From positions 124,001 to 188,000 of the forward strand of contig JADJQM010000001.1 of NCBI GenBank assembly GCA_016712715.1: a stretch of 64,000 bases of DNA. The letters are read 5' to 3'. The translations under genes were made by a program, and so were the position numbers. The DNA is from Rhodospirillaceae bacterium (GTDB lineage Bacteria > Pseudomonadota > Alphaproteobacteria > Dongiales > Dongiaceae). Position 1 is the stretch's first letter. The number at the start of each line of letters is the position of its first letter. The notes under the pieces are model-generated. The model made no database searches and had not been told where the DNA came from. It worked only from the letters and a program-made list of their open reading frames with translations. Below are positions 29,151 to 38,704 of this stretch, in pieces.

Positions 29151-30679
29151 GAGATTTGATGAGCGGCAGCATGCCCATCCTCAGCCTGACGACCTTCCTG
29201 CCGCTTTTGGGAGCGGCGCTCATCCTCATGCTGAAGGGTGAGGCGGGATCAGTCGCGCGCAACGCGCGGTACATCGCGCTGTGGACGTCGCTCATCACCT
29301 TTGCCGTCTCGCTGGTAATCTGGTTCCAGTTCGACCGGTCGGTGGTCGGCTTCCAGTTCGTCGAGAAAATGGATTGGCTGCCGCTGCTCGGCATCAACTA
29401 TCACATGGGCATCGATGGCATTTCGATGACCTTCGTGCTGCTCTCCACCCTGCTGACGCCGATCTGCATCCTGGCCAGCTGGGAATCGATCGAGAAGCGC
29501 GTCAAGGAGTACATGATCGCCTTTCTCGGCCTCGAGACGATGATGGTCGGTACCTTCTGCGCCCTCGACTTCGTGGCCTTCTACATCTTCTTCGAAGCCG
29601 TGCTGATCCCGATGTATCTCATCATCGGCATCTGGGGCGGTCCGCGGCGCGTATATGCCTCGATCAAGTTCTTCCTGTTTACGCTGGCAGGTTCGGTGCT
29701 GATGCTGCTGGCGATCCTCGCCATGTACACCATCGCCGGGACATCCGACATTCCGACCCTGATGGCCTACCGGTTCGATCCTGCCATCCAGAACTGGCTG
29801 TGGCTGGCATTGTTCGCTTCGTTTGCGGTCAAGGTGCCGATGTGGCCGGTCCATACGTGGTTGCCGGATGCCCATGTGGAAGCGCCGACTGCCGGTTCGG
29901 TCATCCTGGCCGGTGTGCTCCTGAAGATGGGTGCCTACGGTTTCCTGCGCTTCTCGATCCCGATGCTGCCCGAGGCCTCGGCCTATTTCACCCCGCTCGT
30001 CTATGCCTTGAGTGTGGTGGCGGTCATCTACACCTCGCTCATTGCGCTGGTGCAGACCGACATCAAGAAGCTCATCGCCTATTCGTCCGTGGCGCATATG
30101 GGCTTTGTCACCGCGGGCATCTTCTCGATGACCCAGCAGGGTCTCGAAGGTGCCCTGTTCCAGATGCTTTCGCACGGTGTTGTGTCGGGCGCTTTGTTTC
30201 TGTGCGTCGGCGTCATCTATGACCGGCTGCACACGCGCGAGATCGCGCGCTATGGCGGCCTTGTGCACCGCATGCCGAAATATGCCGTGGTGTTCATGAT
30301 CTTCACCATGGCCTCTGTGGGCCTGCCGGGCACCAGCGGTTTCATTGGCGAGTTTCTGGTGATGGTCGGCGTGTTCAAGGACAACACCCTGGTGGCGCTG
30401 CTGATCGCGACTGGTGTCATCCTCGGTGCCGCCTACATGCTGTGGCTCTATCGCCGCATTATTTTCGGCGAGCTGGTCAAGGAAGATTTGAAGACCATGC
30501 TCGATCTTTCGTTGCGCGAGAAGGTGATCTTCGCGCCGCTCCTGCTGCTCGTGTTCTGGATGGGCATTTATCCGATCAGCTTCACCTCGATCTTCGGGCC
30601 GACGGTGACTGATTTCATCCAGGATTACGGTCCGCGCATGGAAGCGATCGCGGCTGATCCCGCTGCGACAACTCCGTAA
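29147..30679 (+). CDS. nuoM: NuoM, complex I antiporter-like subunit
   Basis: The 510-residue polytopic protein has conserved Glu and Lys residues of the channel in FFEAVLIPMYLIIGIWGG and FAVKVPMWPVHTWLPDAHVEAP (about residues 145-165 and 225-250). It is homologous to NuoL and NuoN and is a proton-pumping module. Confidence 0.96.
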   Translation: MRDLMSGSMPILSLTTFLPLLGAALILMLKGEAGSVARNARYIALWTSLITFAVSLVIWFQFDRSVVGFQFVEKMDWLPLLGINYHMGIDGISMTFVLLSTLLTPICILASWESIEKRVKEYMIAFLGLETMMVGTFCALDFVAFYIFFEAVLIPMYLIIGIWGGPRRVYASIKFFLFTLAGSVLMLLAILAMYTIAGTSDIPTLMAYRFDPAIQNWLWLALFASFAVKVPMWPVHTWLPDAHVEAPTAGSVILAGVLLKMGAYGFLRFSIPMLPEASAYFTPLVYALSVVAVIYTSLIALVQTDIKKLIAYSSVAHMGFVTAGIFSMTQQGLEGALFQMLSHGVVSGALFLCVGVIYDRLHTREIARYGGLVHRMPKYAVVFMIFTMASVGLPGTSGFIGEFLVMVGVFKDNTLVALLIATGVILGAAYMLWLYRRIIFGELVKEDLKTMLDLSLREKVIFAPLLLLVFWMGIYPISFTSIFGPTVTDFIQDYGPRMEAIAADPAATTP

Positions 30680-30697
30680 GGCAAGGATAGCCACGCC

Positions 30698-32138
30698 ATG
30701 AATTCGTTCATCGATCTCAATCTGGGTCTCGCCCGACCGGAGATCTTCCTTGCCATAGCCGCCTTGGCCCTGCTCGTCATCGGCGTGTCGCTCGGCGATC
30801 GTCATACCCGCCTCGTCGCCTGGGCCAGTGTCGCGTCCTTGGTGGTGGCGATGGTCCTGGCGATCACCGACTCCGCCGACGGCCTTGCTTTCCACGGCCT
30901 GTTCGTGGCCGACGACTATGCGCGTTTTGCCAAGGTGCTGTCCTTCGGGGCGGCGGCGCTGGCCATCGTCATGTCGCTGGACTATGCCGAGCGAGAGGGG
31001 ATGGCGCGGTTCGAGTTGCCGCTCCTCATGCTGATGGCCAGTCTCGGCATGGCGCTGATGATCTCGGCCAACGATCTCATCTCGCTTTATGTCGGCCTGG
31101 AGCTGCAATCGTTGGCGCTCTATGTGGTGGCGGCCATCCGGCGCGACACGGTGAAATCGACTGAAGCCGGTCTCAAATACTTCGTCCTCGGCGCGCTTTC
31201 CTCCGGCATGCTGCTCTACGGTTCGTCGCTGATCTATGGCTTCACGGGATCGACCAGCTTCTCGGTGCTGGCGACATCGCTCAGCGGCGAGGCGTCGCTC
31301 GGTCTCATCGTCGGTATCGTATTCCTGTGCGCGGGCCTCGCCTTCAAGGTTTCGGCGGTGCCATTCCACATGTGGACGCCGGACGTCTATGAAGGGGCAC
31401 CCACGCCGATCACAGCCTTCTTTGCAGCGGCCCCCAAGGTCGCGGCGATCACGCTTTTTGCCAGGGTACTGGTCGGTCCGTTCGGAGATTTGGTCGACCA
31501 GTGGCAGCCAGATCATCATCTTCATTGCCGTGGCCTCGATGATCCTCGGCGCCGTCGCCGCCATCGGCCAGAAGAACATCAAGCGCCTGATGGCTTACTC
31601 CTCGATCGGTAATGTCGGCTATGCGCTGGTGGGCCTTGCCAGCGGGACGCAAGAGGGCATCTCCGGGCTCCTCATTTATATGTCGATCTATGTCGTGATG
31701 ACGATCGGCGCCTTTGCCGTGATCCTTGCCATGCGTCGGCGCGGCGAAGCGGTCGAGCAGATCAGCGATCTTGCCGGCCTCAGCCGCACCCAGCCGGGCC
31801 TTGCCGCAGCACTCGCGATCTTCATGTTCTCGATGGCCGGCATTCCGCCCTTCGCCGGCTTCTTCGGCAAATGGTTCGTGTTCCTGGCGGCGATCCAGGC
31901 CGGTCTAAATGTGGTCGCGGTGATCGGCGTGCTGGCCAGCGTGGTGTCAGCTTACTATTACATCCGCATCATCAAGGTCATGTTCTTCGACGAACCGGCC
32001 GAAGCCTTCGACCGAGTGACGCCCACTTTGCGTCTGGTGCTCATCGGGACGGTGTTCGTGATCAGCTTCGGCTTCATCGCGGGTGCCCCGTTCTTCGATC
32101 TCTCGGACAGCGCCGCGAGCGTGCTCTTCGCCGAATGA
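30698..32138 (+). pseudogene. nuoN: NuoN, complex I antiporter-like subunit, with a one-base frameshift
   Basis: The frame from ATG at 30698 reads as normal NuoN up to LVDQWQ near 31507. It then loses similarity, while the +1 frame continues as IIIFIAVASMILGAVAA to the stop at 32138. One extra C at 31508-31509 explains it. With that base removed the protein has 479 residues, the normal length. All other nuo genes are intact, so a sequence error is likely, but a real mutation cannot be excluded. The stop overlaps the birA start. Confidence 0.9.
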
Positions 32139-32872
32139 GCCTGATCTTCCGCGTCGAGAGCGTTGCGGAAATCGACAGCACCAATGAAGAGCTGAAGCGC
32201 CGGGCGCTGGCCGGTGCCGAAGCGGGCCTTGTGCTCCGCGCCGGCTTGCAAACCGCCGGCCGTGGCCGCCGCGGTCGCAACTGGGTGTCGGAGCCGGGAA
32301 ATCTTTATGTCTCGATACTGTTGCGGCCGGGGAAATCGCCAGCCGACGCGGCGACGTTGGGCTTCGTCGCGGCGATTGCCCTGGGGCGGTTGCTGCGCGC
32401 GGTCCTGCCGGTACCAGTACTGCACAAATGGCCCAACGACGTGCTGGTCGATGGCTGCAAGATCTCCGGCATCCTGCTTGAATCGGGCGGCGTCACAGGG
32501 GGCAAGGTCGACTGGCTGGTCCTGGGCATGGGCGTCAATCTGCGCCACCATCCACCGGCAGGCCTCTATCCGACCACGGACCTGCTGGCGGCCGGCGGCC
32601 CTAGCCTGACACCTGACCAGGCCCTCGACTTGCTGCTGGCAGAGTTCCGGCCGCTCTATGAATCCTGGCTGCGCCAGGGGTTTGCGGCCTTGCGGGTCGA
32701 TTGGCTGGCGCATGGTGCCGGTCTTGGCGAAACTGTGCTGGCGCGGCTTGAGAAGGAAGAGGTCTCGGGCCGGTTTGACGATATCGAGGCCGATGGCACG
32801 CTGGTCATGGCGCTTTCCGACGGCTCCAGTCGGCGGATCGCCGCCGGTGATATCTTTGTGCCCCAACGCTAG
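32135..32872 (+). CDS. birA: Biotin-[acetyl-CoA-carboxylase] ligase
   Basis: The 245-residue protein has the biotinyl-AMP loop GRGRRGRNWVSEPGNLY (43-59) and the ATP-binding segment KWPNDVLVDGCKISGILLE (near residues 99-117). It lacks the N-terminal DNA-binding domain of E. coli BirA, so it is an enzyme only. It starts in an ATGA overlap with the nuoN stop. Confidence 0.92.
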   Translation: MSLIFRVESVAEIDSTNEELKRRALAGAEAGLVLRAGLQTAGRGRRGRNWVSEPGNLYVSILLRPGKSPADAATLGFVAAIALGRLLRAVLPVPVLHKWPNDVLVDGCKISGILLESGGVTGGKVDWLVLGMGVNLRHHPPAGLYPTTDLLAAGGPSLTPDQALDLLLAEFRPLYESWLRQGFAALRVDWLAHGAGLGETVLARLEKEEVSGRFDDIEADGTLVMALSDGSSRRIAAGDIFVPQR

Positions 32873-32902
32873 AATGCACCACCGAAATCCGGAAAGAAGC
32901 TG

Positions 32903-33694
32903 ATGCTGCTCGCCATCAACGCCAACAACACCAATGTGAAATTCTCCGTCTATGACGGCGCGAGATCCGTGGGCGCCAAATCGCTCGGGGACTGGCGCAT
33001 CAAGACCGAGGCCGGTCGCACCGCCGACCAATATGTCGTCTGGCTCAACCAGCTGATGACGATGAAGGGCCTGTCGCTGAAATCGATCGATGCCGCGATC
33101 ATCGCGACCGTGGTGCCGCAATCCCTGTTCCATCTCAACATGCTGTGCGAAAGCCATCTCGGCACCAAGCCGCTGGTTGTGGGCGATCCATCGGTAAAAC
33201 TCGGCATCGAGGTCAAGATGGATATCCCCATGTCGACCGTGGGTGCCGACCGCTTGGCCAATGCCGTGGGCGGCCACATGACCTATGACGGCAAGCCGCT
33301 GATCGTCGTTGATTTCGGCACGGCCACGACCTTCGACGTCGTTGACCAGGAAGGCAATTACATTGGCGGCGCCATCGCGCCCGGCATCGTGCTCAGTGTC
33401 GAGATCCTGCACAGCGCCACCGCCATGCTGCCGCGCATCGTGGTCGAGCGGCCGGCCCGCGTCATCGGCAAGAGTACCACCGAGGCGATGCAGTCCGGCA
33501 TCTTCTGGGGCTATGTCGGCCTTGTGGAAGGCATGGTGCGGCGCATCTCGGACGAATTCGGCGGCCCGCTCGATGTGGTGGCAACCGGTGGCCTCGCACC
33601 GTTGTTCCACGGGCAGAAGCCGGTCATCACTCATCTCGATCCTGACATCACCATGCGGGGGCTGGTCGAGATCTATCGCCGTAACAGCCAATGA
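32903..33694 (+). CDS. coaX: Type III pantothenate kinase
   Basis: The 263-residue ASKHA-fold kinase starts with the phosphate-binding loop NANNTNVKFSV, whose conserved Asp position is an Asn-rich variant. It has the GADRLANAVGGH segment and VDFGTATTFDVV with the catalytic-region Asp. It phosphorylates pantothenate in CoA synthesis. The ATGA overlap couples it to rnj. Confidence 0.92.
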   Translation: MLLAINANNTNVKFSVYDGARSVGAKSLGDWRIKTEAGRTADQYVVWLNQLMTMKGLSLKSIDAAIIATVVPQSLFHLNMLCESHLGTKPLVVGDPSVKLGIEVKMDIPMSTVGADRLANAVGGHMTYDGKPLIVVDFGTATTFDVVDQEGNYIGGAIAPGIVLSVEILHSATAMLPRIVVERPARVIGKSTTEAMQSGIFWGYVGLVEGMVRRISDEFGGPLDVVATGGLAPLFHGQKPVITHLDPDITMRGLVEIYRRNSQ

Positions 33695-35358
33695 GCGATC
33701 CCTTTAAGCCAGGTCCCGACGAATTGCTGTTCCTGCCTTTGGGTGGGTCCGGCGAGATCGGCATGAACCTCAATCTATACGGCCATGACGGCAAGTGGCT
33801 GATGCTGGATCTCGGCATCTCGTTCGGCGATGACAGCACACCGGGCATCGACGTCGTCATGCCCAATCCGCAATTCATCACCGAGCGCGCTTCGGACCTC
33901 GTCGGCATCGTGCTGACGCACGCCCATGAAGATCATATCGGCGCGGTGCCCTATCTGTGGTCGCGCCTGCGCTGCCCGCTTTATGCAACGCCGTTCACGG
34001 CATCGGTGCTGCGGCGGAAGCTGATCGAAGTGGGGCTTGAGAAGCAGGCACCCATCACGATCATCCCGATGTCGGGCAGCCGGGATATCGGGCCGTTCAA
34101 TGTCGAACTGATCACGCTTACCCATTCGATCCCCGAGCCCAATGCGGTCGTCATCCGCACCAAGCATGGCGCGGTGCTGCATACGGGCGATTGGAAGCTG
34201 GATCCGGAACCGCTGCTGGGCGAACCCACGGATGTGGCGACCCTGCGGCGCCTCGGTGATGGCGGCGTCCTCGCCATGGTCTGCGATTCGACCAACGTCT
34301 TCGTCGAGGGCACCTCAGGGTCGGAAGCCGATGTGCGGGCGTCGCTCATGGAGGTGGTGGGCGAACTCAAGAACCGCGTCGCCGTCGGCTGCTTCGCCAG
34401 CAACCTCGCGCGCGTCGAAACCATCGCCCGCGTGGCGGAGGCGCATGGCCGCCATTGCGCCCTCATCGGCCGCTCGTTGTGGCGGATGCTGGAATCGGCG
34501 CAGGAGAACGGCTATCTCACCGATCTGCCGCGTTTCGTCACCGAACACGATATCGGCTACTTCCCGCGTGAGAACATCCTCATGATCTGCACCGGAAGCC
34601 AGGGCGAGCCGCGCTCGGCGCTGACCCGCATCGCGCGGGGCGAGCATCCGCAGGTCTCGCTGGAAGCCGGCGACGCCGCAATCTTTTCGTCGCGCGTCAT
34701 TCCGGGGAATGAGAACTCGATCAACCGGCTGCACAATGACCTCACCCGGCGCGGTGTCGAGATCATCACCGACCGGGACGAGGATGTGCATGTATCTGGG
34801 CATCCGGCACGCGACGAGCTGGCCGAGATGTATCACATGGTGCGCCCGCGCATCGCGCTGCCGGTCCATGGCGAGCTGCGGCACATCAAGGAGCATGTGG
34901 ATTTTGCCCGCCAATGCCAGGTGCCGGAGGCGCTGGCGCCGGAGAACGGCACGCTTATCCGCCTGGCACCAGGTCCGGCCGAGATCATCGCCCGCGTGCA
35001 GGCCGGGCGGTTGGCGCTCGACGGCAAGGCTCTTGTGCCGGTCGACAGTGAGGCGATCCGGCATCGCCACCGGATGAGCTATAACGGCGTCATCATGGGA
35101 TCGTTGGTGGTCGATCGCAGTGGGAAATTGCTGGCGCCGCCGCAGGTCTCGCTCGATGGACTCCTTGATGGCGACGAGGCCATCGCCACCAGCGGCAAGA
35201 TCGCCCAGGCGATCGAGAGCGCGCTCGGCGAACTTGCCCATACCAAGCGCGGTGACGATGGCGAAGTGGGGGAGGCCGCACGTCTTGCCGCCCGCCGCTG
35301 GTTCCAGAAGAACTACGACAAGAAACCGATCACCAAGATCCACGTCATCCGCGTGTGA
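33691..35358 (+). CDS. rnj: Ribonuclease J
   Basis: The 555-residue metallo-beta-lactamase/beta-CASP nuclease carries THAHEDHIG (His77, His79, Asp81, His82), a later HTGDWKLDPEP, and beta-CASP motifs such as CTGSQGEPRSALTRIA and SSRVIPGNE. It acts as a 5'-3' exoribonuclease and endoribonuclease in rRNA and mRNA processing. The order birA-coaX-rnj behind nuoN is common in alphaproteobacteria. Its last 14 bases overlap the convergent membrane gene. Confidence 0.94.
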   Translation: MSDPFKPGPDELLFLPLGGSGEIGMNLNLYGHDGKWLMLDLGISFGDDSTPGIDVVMPNPQFITERASDLVGIVLTHAHEDHIGAVPYLWSRLRCPLYATPFTASVLRRKLIEVGLEKQAPITIIPMSGSRDIGPFNVELITLTHSIPEPNAVVIRTKHGAVLHTGDWKLDPEPLLGEPTDVATLRRLGDGGVLAMVCDSTNVFVEGTSGSEADVRASLMEVVGELKNRVAVGCFASNLARVETIARVAEAHGRHCALIGRSLWRMLESAQENGYLTDLPRFVTEHDIGYFPRENILMICTGSQGEPRSALTRIARGEHPQVSLEAGDAAIFSSRVIPGNENSINRLHNDLTRRGVEIITDRDEDVHVSGHPARDELAEMYHMVRPRIALPVHGELRHIKEHVDFARQCQVPEALAPENGTLIRLAPGPAEIIARVQAGRLALDGKALVPVDSEAIRHRHRMSYNGVIMGSLVVDRSGKLLAPPQVSLDGLLDGDEAIATSGKIAQAIESALGELAHTKRGDDGEVGEAARLAARRWFQKNYDKKPITKIHVIRV

Positions 35359-36706
35359 AGGATCGCTTGCCGAATAGATAGACGATCGGTCCGGCCGGCA
35401 GCAGGGCCAGCATCTCGGCGAGCAGGAATGGCATGGCCAGCCAGCCGGCTGCGGCAAGGAAGCGCAGGGCCTGAGCCTCGGCGAAACCGACAAGCAAGAC
35501 CAGCAGGTCGATCGCCACCAGAGCCACCAGCAAGGTGAGGATTGCATATTTGCGCACATCCACCGCACCGCGCTGGAACCCGATCGCGGTCAGCATCAAG
35601 GTCGAAATGACGATGACATGGCTGCCGACGAGCAAGGATGTACGTCCTTCCACCCAGAGTGTCGCGACGAAGGCCATGTTGAGGGGCGAGGCGTCAGCGA
35701 TCATCTGCCAGCCGCCCATCAGGGTTTCGATCACCGCCCAGATGACAAGCGACGCACCCAGCATGACCTGAAAGAACCGTGCCTTGACGCCGTAGTGTCG
35801 GTTGATCCAGGCCAGCAGCACGACGGCCCAGGTGAGGCCTACCGCGCTATCGAGGGCGGAAAGGATCAGCACGAGTGCCAGGGCAAAACCCCAGATCACA
35901 CCTTCGGGCACCGGCGGCTCGGCGCTGGGATCTGCCGCGAGCACAAACAGGGGCGCGATGCCGAGGGCCAGTACCGCCGCGGCCAGCAGCATGGTGCCGT
36001 TGACCAGGGAACTGGGACCGAGGCCGAGCGAGGGGAGGGTGACAGCGAGGAACAGCGCCATGAGCAAGACCACGATCGAGGTCGTGCTGTGCTCGCGGAG
36101 CGTGCCGCCGATCAGCGTTCCCGCCATGGCGAGGCAGGCCACCAGAAATGGCAACGCCACCACCAGCATGATGATGCGCGCATCGCTGGCGCCGCCATCC
36201 GGCACTTTCAGCACATCGACCCAGGCGCCGAAGGCCGCCTCCATCGCCGGCTGCGCCCCGAAATGGGCGACGGCCAGTCCGGCCAGCAGGATGACGGGGA
36301 TCCACAGCCACAGGAGATCAATGCCGCAGCGGTCGATGCAGGCGACGATGTGATCGACCAGCGCGATTGCCGTGGCGACAGCGGCGAAGCCGATCCCGAT
36401 CCAGCCGAAGGCCGTGAGGGCCGGGAACAGGACCAGGGCCATGATGATGGCCGGACCCACCAGCAGGTCGCGCCGTGCAATGCTGTGAAAAGCGGGCAAG
36501 CGGTCGATGATGCTGGCCGGCACCAACAGGGGAAACGCCAGGGCCAGCCAGGCGACGGCGACCGGCACGGGCTGCGGGTCGAGATCTGGGCGCAGGATGG
36601 GCAGACAATCGGCGATCGTCACGCCCAAGCCGGCTGTCGCCAGCCCGATCTGGCGCAGGCGGATCATGGCATTGGTCGCCGGCTCATCCGCGAGGGGATT
36701 TACCAT
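35345..36706 (-). CDS. Polytopic membrane protein of unknown function
   Basis: From ATG at 36706 (GGAG 8 bases upstream) the protein has 453 residues and about 11 to 13 hydrophobic spans with few charged residues inside them. I see no transporter signature or enzyme motif. It stands where many alphaproteobacteria have other small genes between rnj and proS. It is convergent with rnj, sharing 14 bases. A lone TTG at 36733 is an alternative start. Confidence 0.7.
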   Translation of the reverse strand: MVNPLADEPATNAMIRLRQIGLATAGLGVTIADCLPILRPDLDPQPVPVAVAWLALAFPLLVPASIIDRLPAFHSIARRDLLVGPAIIMALVLFPALTAFGWIGIGFAAVATAIALVDHIVACIDRCGIDLLWLWIPVILLAGLAVAHFGAQPAMEAAFGAWVDVLKVPDGGASDARIIMLVVALPFLVACLAMAGTLIGGTLREHSTTSIVVLLMALFLAVTLPSLGLGPSSLVNGTMLLAAAVLALGIAPLFVLAADPSAEPPVPEGVIWGFALALVLILSALDSAVGLTWAVVLLAWINRHYGVKARFFQVMLGASLVIWAVIETLMGGWQMIADASPLNMAFVATLWVEGRTSLLVGSHVIVISTLMLTAIGFQRGAVDVRKYAILTLLVALVAIDLLVLLVGFAEAQALRFLAAAGWLAMPFLLAEMLALLPAGPIVYLFGKRSFTRG

Positions 36707-36814
36707 CCCGTCATCTCCAGCTTCCGGGGCCAATATCAGGTGGAAAAAAGTACAATAGCTATCCTCACCAGAGCGTTATTCGCCGTCCGGCCACCAAACT
36801 GCTAGGATGCAGCT

Positions 36815-37282
36815 ATGCCATCCGTCCCCAACCAACGTCCCAGCACCGCCCGCGCCATGACCAGATCCCGAGTCGCGATCGTTAACGCAGTGCTGTTCCT
36901 TCTTACCTGCTTCGGCGGGTCATTTCCAGCAGCCGCCGATATTGCCGTGACGCGCGCGGATTGCGATCGCCTGGTCAAGCACCAGCCGGCGCCGGGCGTC
37001 GAGTACCAGCCGGGTGTCGACGTCCATGGCCGCCCCGTGGCCCCCGCCGATATCGGTGGGGGCTATCAAATCAAACCGCCGGAAACCATCATCATTCCCA
37101 TCGAGATCCTCATCCAGGACCGCTTCAACATCCCGACCAATTCCGTGCTTTGGAACGCCAAGGCACAAGTCGGCGTGGTGACGGTGAAAGGCGATCAGGT
37201 CTTTTACGAGGGACAACTCCTCGGCGATCCCGAGATCGCCGCCCTCGAACAGCTCTGCCGCGAACAACTGCCAGCGAAATAG
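36815..37282 (+). CDS. Predicted exported protein of unknown function
   Basis: The 155-residue protein has a basic N-terminus, a hydrophobic segment (about residues 20-41) and a signal-peptidase-like AAAD site near residues 39-42. The mature part of about 115 residues has two Cys, one near each end, that could form a disulfide. AGGA lies 8 bases before the ATG. It is divergent from the membrane protein and upstream of proS. I recognise no named family. Confidence 0.7.
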   Translation: MPSVPNQRPSTARAMTRSRVAIVNAVLFLLTCFGGSFPAAADIAVTRADCDRLVKHQPAPGVEYQPGVDVHGRPVAPADIGGGYQIKPPETIIIPIEILIQDRFNIPTNSVLWNAKAQVGVVTVKGDQVFYEGQLLGDPEIAALEQLCREQLPAK

Positions 37283-37387
37283 CCTGCCCAATACCGGGCC
37301 CCCTGTGGACAGGAAGGGGGGCTTTGCCTACAGTCCCCCGCCTATCCGATATCCCACTCACACGTCTTTTTTCAGCAAGGCCTCTCC

Positions 37388-38704
37388 ATGCGTTCCAGCC
37401 AGTTCTTCATGCCGACGCTCCGGGAAAACCCCTCGGAAGCCCAGATCGTTTCGCACCGCCTGATGCTCCGCGCCGGCATGGTACGCCAAGCCAGTGCAGG
37501 AATATACTCCTGGTTGCCCATGGGTTTCAAGGTGCTGAAAAACATCGAACGGATCGTCCGCGAGGAGCAGGATCGCGCCGGCTGCCAGGAAGTCCTGATG
37601 CCGACCATCCAGTCGGCCGACCTCTGGCGGGAAAGCGGCCGCTATGACGATTACGGCAAGGAGATGCTGCGCATCACCGACCGCCACGACCGCGAGATGC
37701 TCTATGGCCCGACCAATGAAGAATTGATCACCGAGATCTTCCGCAATTCGGTGAAGAGCTACCGCGAGCTGCCGCGTAACCTCTATCACATCCAGTGGAA
37801 GTTCCGCGATGAAGTGCGCCCCCGTTTCGGCGTGATGCGCGGCCGCGAATTCCTGATGAAGGATGCCTATTCCTTCGACATCGACGAGGCTGCGGCGCGC
37901 CGCGCCTATAACCGCATGTTCGTGGCGTACCTGCGCACCTTTGCGCGGATGGGGCTGCAGGCCATTCCGATGGCGGCCGATACCGGCCCCATCGGCGGCG
38001 ATCTCAGCCACGAGTTCATCATCCTCGCCGATACCGGCGAGAGCCAGGTGTTCTGTGATCGGAGTTTCATCGAGCGCGACGTGCTTTCGATGGACGTCGA
38101 TTACAACGCCGATCTCGAACCGATCGTGCAGCAATGGACGACCGATTACGCCGCCACCGACGAAAAGCATGACGCGGCCAAGTTCGGGGCGCTCGCGAAG
38201 GACCGCCAGGTCGAGGCGCGCGGCATCGAAGTCGGCCACATCTTCTATTTCGGCACGAAGTATTCCGATCCGCTGAAGGCCCAGGTGCAGACCCAGGATG
38301 GCCAGACCATCTCGGTCCATATGGGCTCCTATGGCATCGGTGTCTCGCGCCTGGTGGGCGGCATCATCGAAGCCAGCCATGACGAGAAGGGCATCATCTG
38401 GCCCGAGAGTGTCGCCCCCTTCAAGGTCGGCCTCATCAATTTGAAGGCCGGCGATGCCGCCTCGACCGGCCTTGCCGACGACATCTATGCCAAGCTGCAG
38501 AAGGCCGGCGTCGAAGTGCTCTATGACGACCGCGATACCCGTGCCGGCGAGAAGTTCGCCGAGATGGACCTCATCGGCCTGCCCTGGCAGGTTGTCGTCG
38601 GCCCGCGCGGTGCCGCAAAAGGCGAGGTCGAATTCAAGAACCGCAAGACCGGCGCCGTTGAAGCCATGTCTGCCGATGCGGCGCTGAAGAAGCTCGGCGC
38701 ATGA
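37388..38704 (+). CDS. proS: Prolyl-tRNA synthetase, short form
   Basis: The 438-residue class II synthetase shows motif 1 region RAGMVRQASAGIYSWLPMG, motif 2 YHIQWKFRDEVRPRFGVMRGREF (core around residues 135-157) and motif 3 GSYGIGVSRLVGGIIE, then the anticodon-binding domain. The length shows it lacks the roughly 180-residue INS editing domain of E. coli ProS, as is usual in alphaproteobacteria. Free-standing editing proteins would have to lie elsewhere. It overlaps lolC by 4 bases. Confidence 0.95.
   Translation: MRSSQFFMPTLRENPSEAQIVSHRLMLRAGMVRQASAGIYSWLPMGFKVLKNIERIVREEQDRAGCQEVLMPTIQSADLWRESGRYDDYGKEMLRITDRHDREMLYGPTNEELITEIFRNSVKSYRELPRNLYHIQWKFRDEVRPRFGVMRGREFLMKDAYSFDIDEAAARRAYNRMFVAYLRTFARMGLQAIPMAADTGPIGGDLSHEFIILADTGESQVFCDRSFIERDVLSMDVDYNADLEPIVQQWTTDYAATDEKHDAAKFGALAKDRQVEARGIEVGHIFYFGTKYSDPLKAQVQTQDGQTISVHMGSYGIGVSRLVGGIIEASHDEKGIIWPESVAPFKVGLINLKAGDAASTGLADDIYAKLQKAGVEVLYDDRDTRAGEKFAEMDLIGLPWQVVVGPRGAAKGEVEFKNRKTGAVEAMSADAALKKLGA

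Noticed and set aside
29249..31582. A 777-codon minus-strand frame opposite nuoM and nuoN
   Set aside because: Antisense shadow of membrane-protein genes. The product is extremely polar, with no motif and no start signal.
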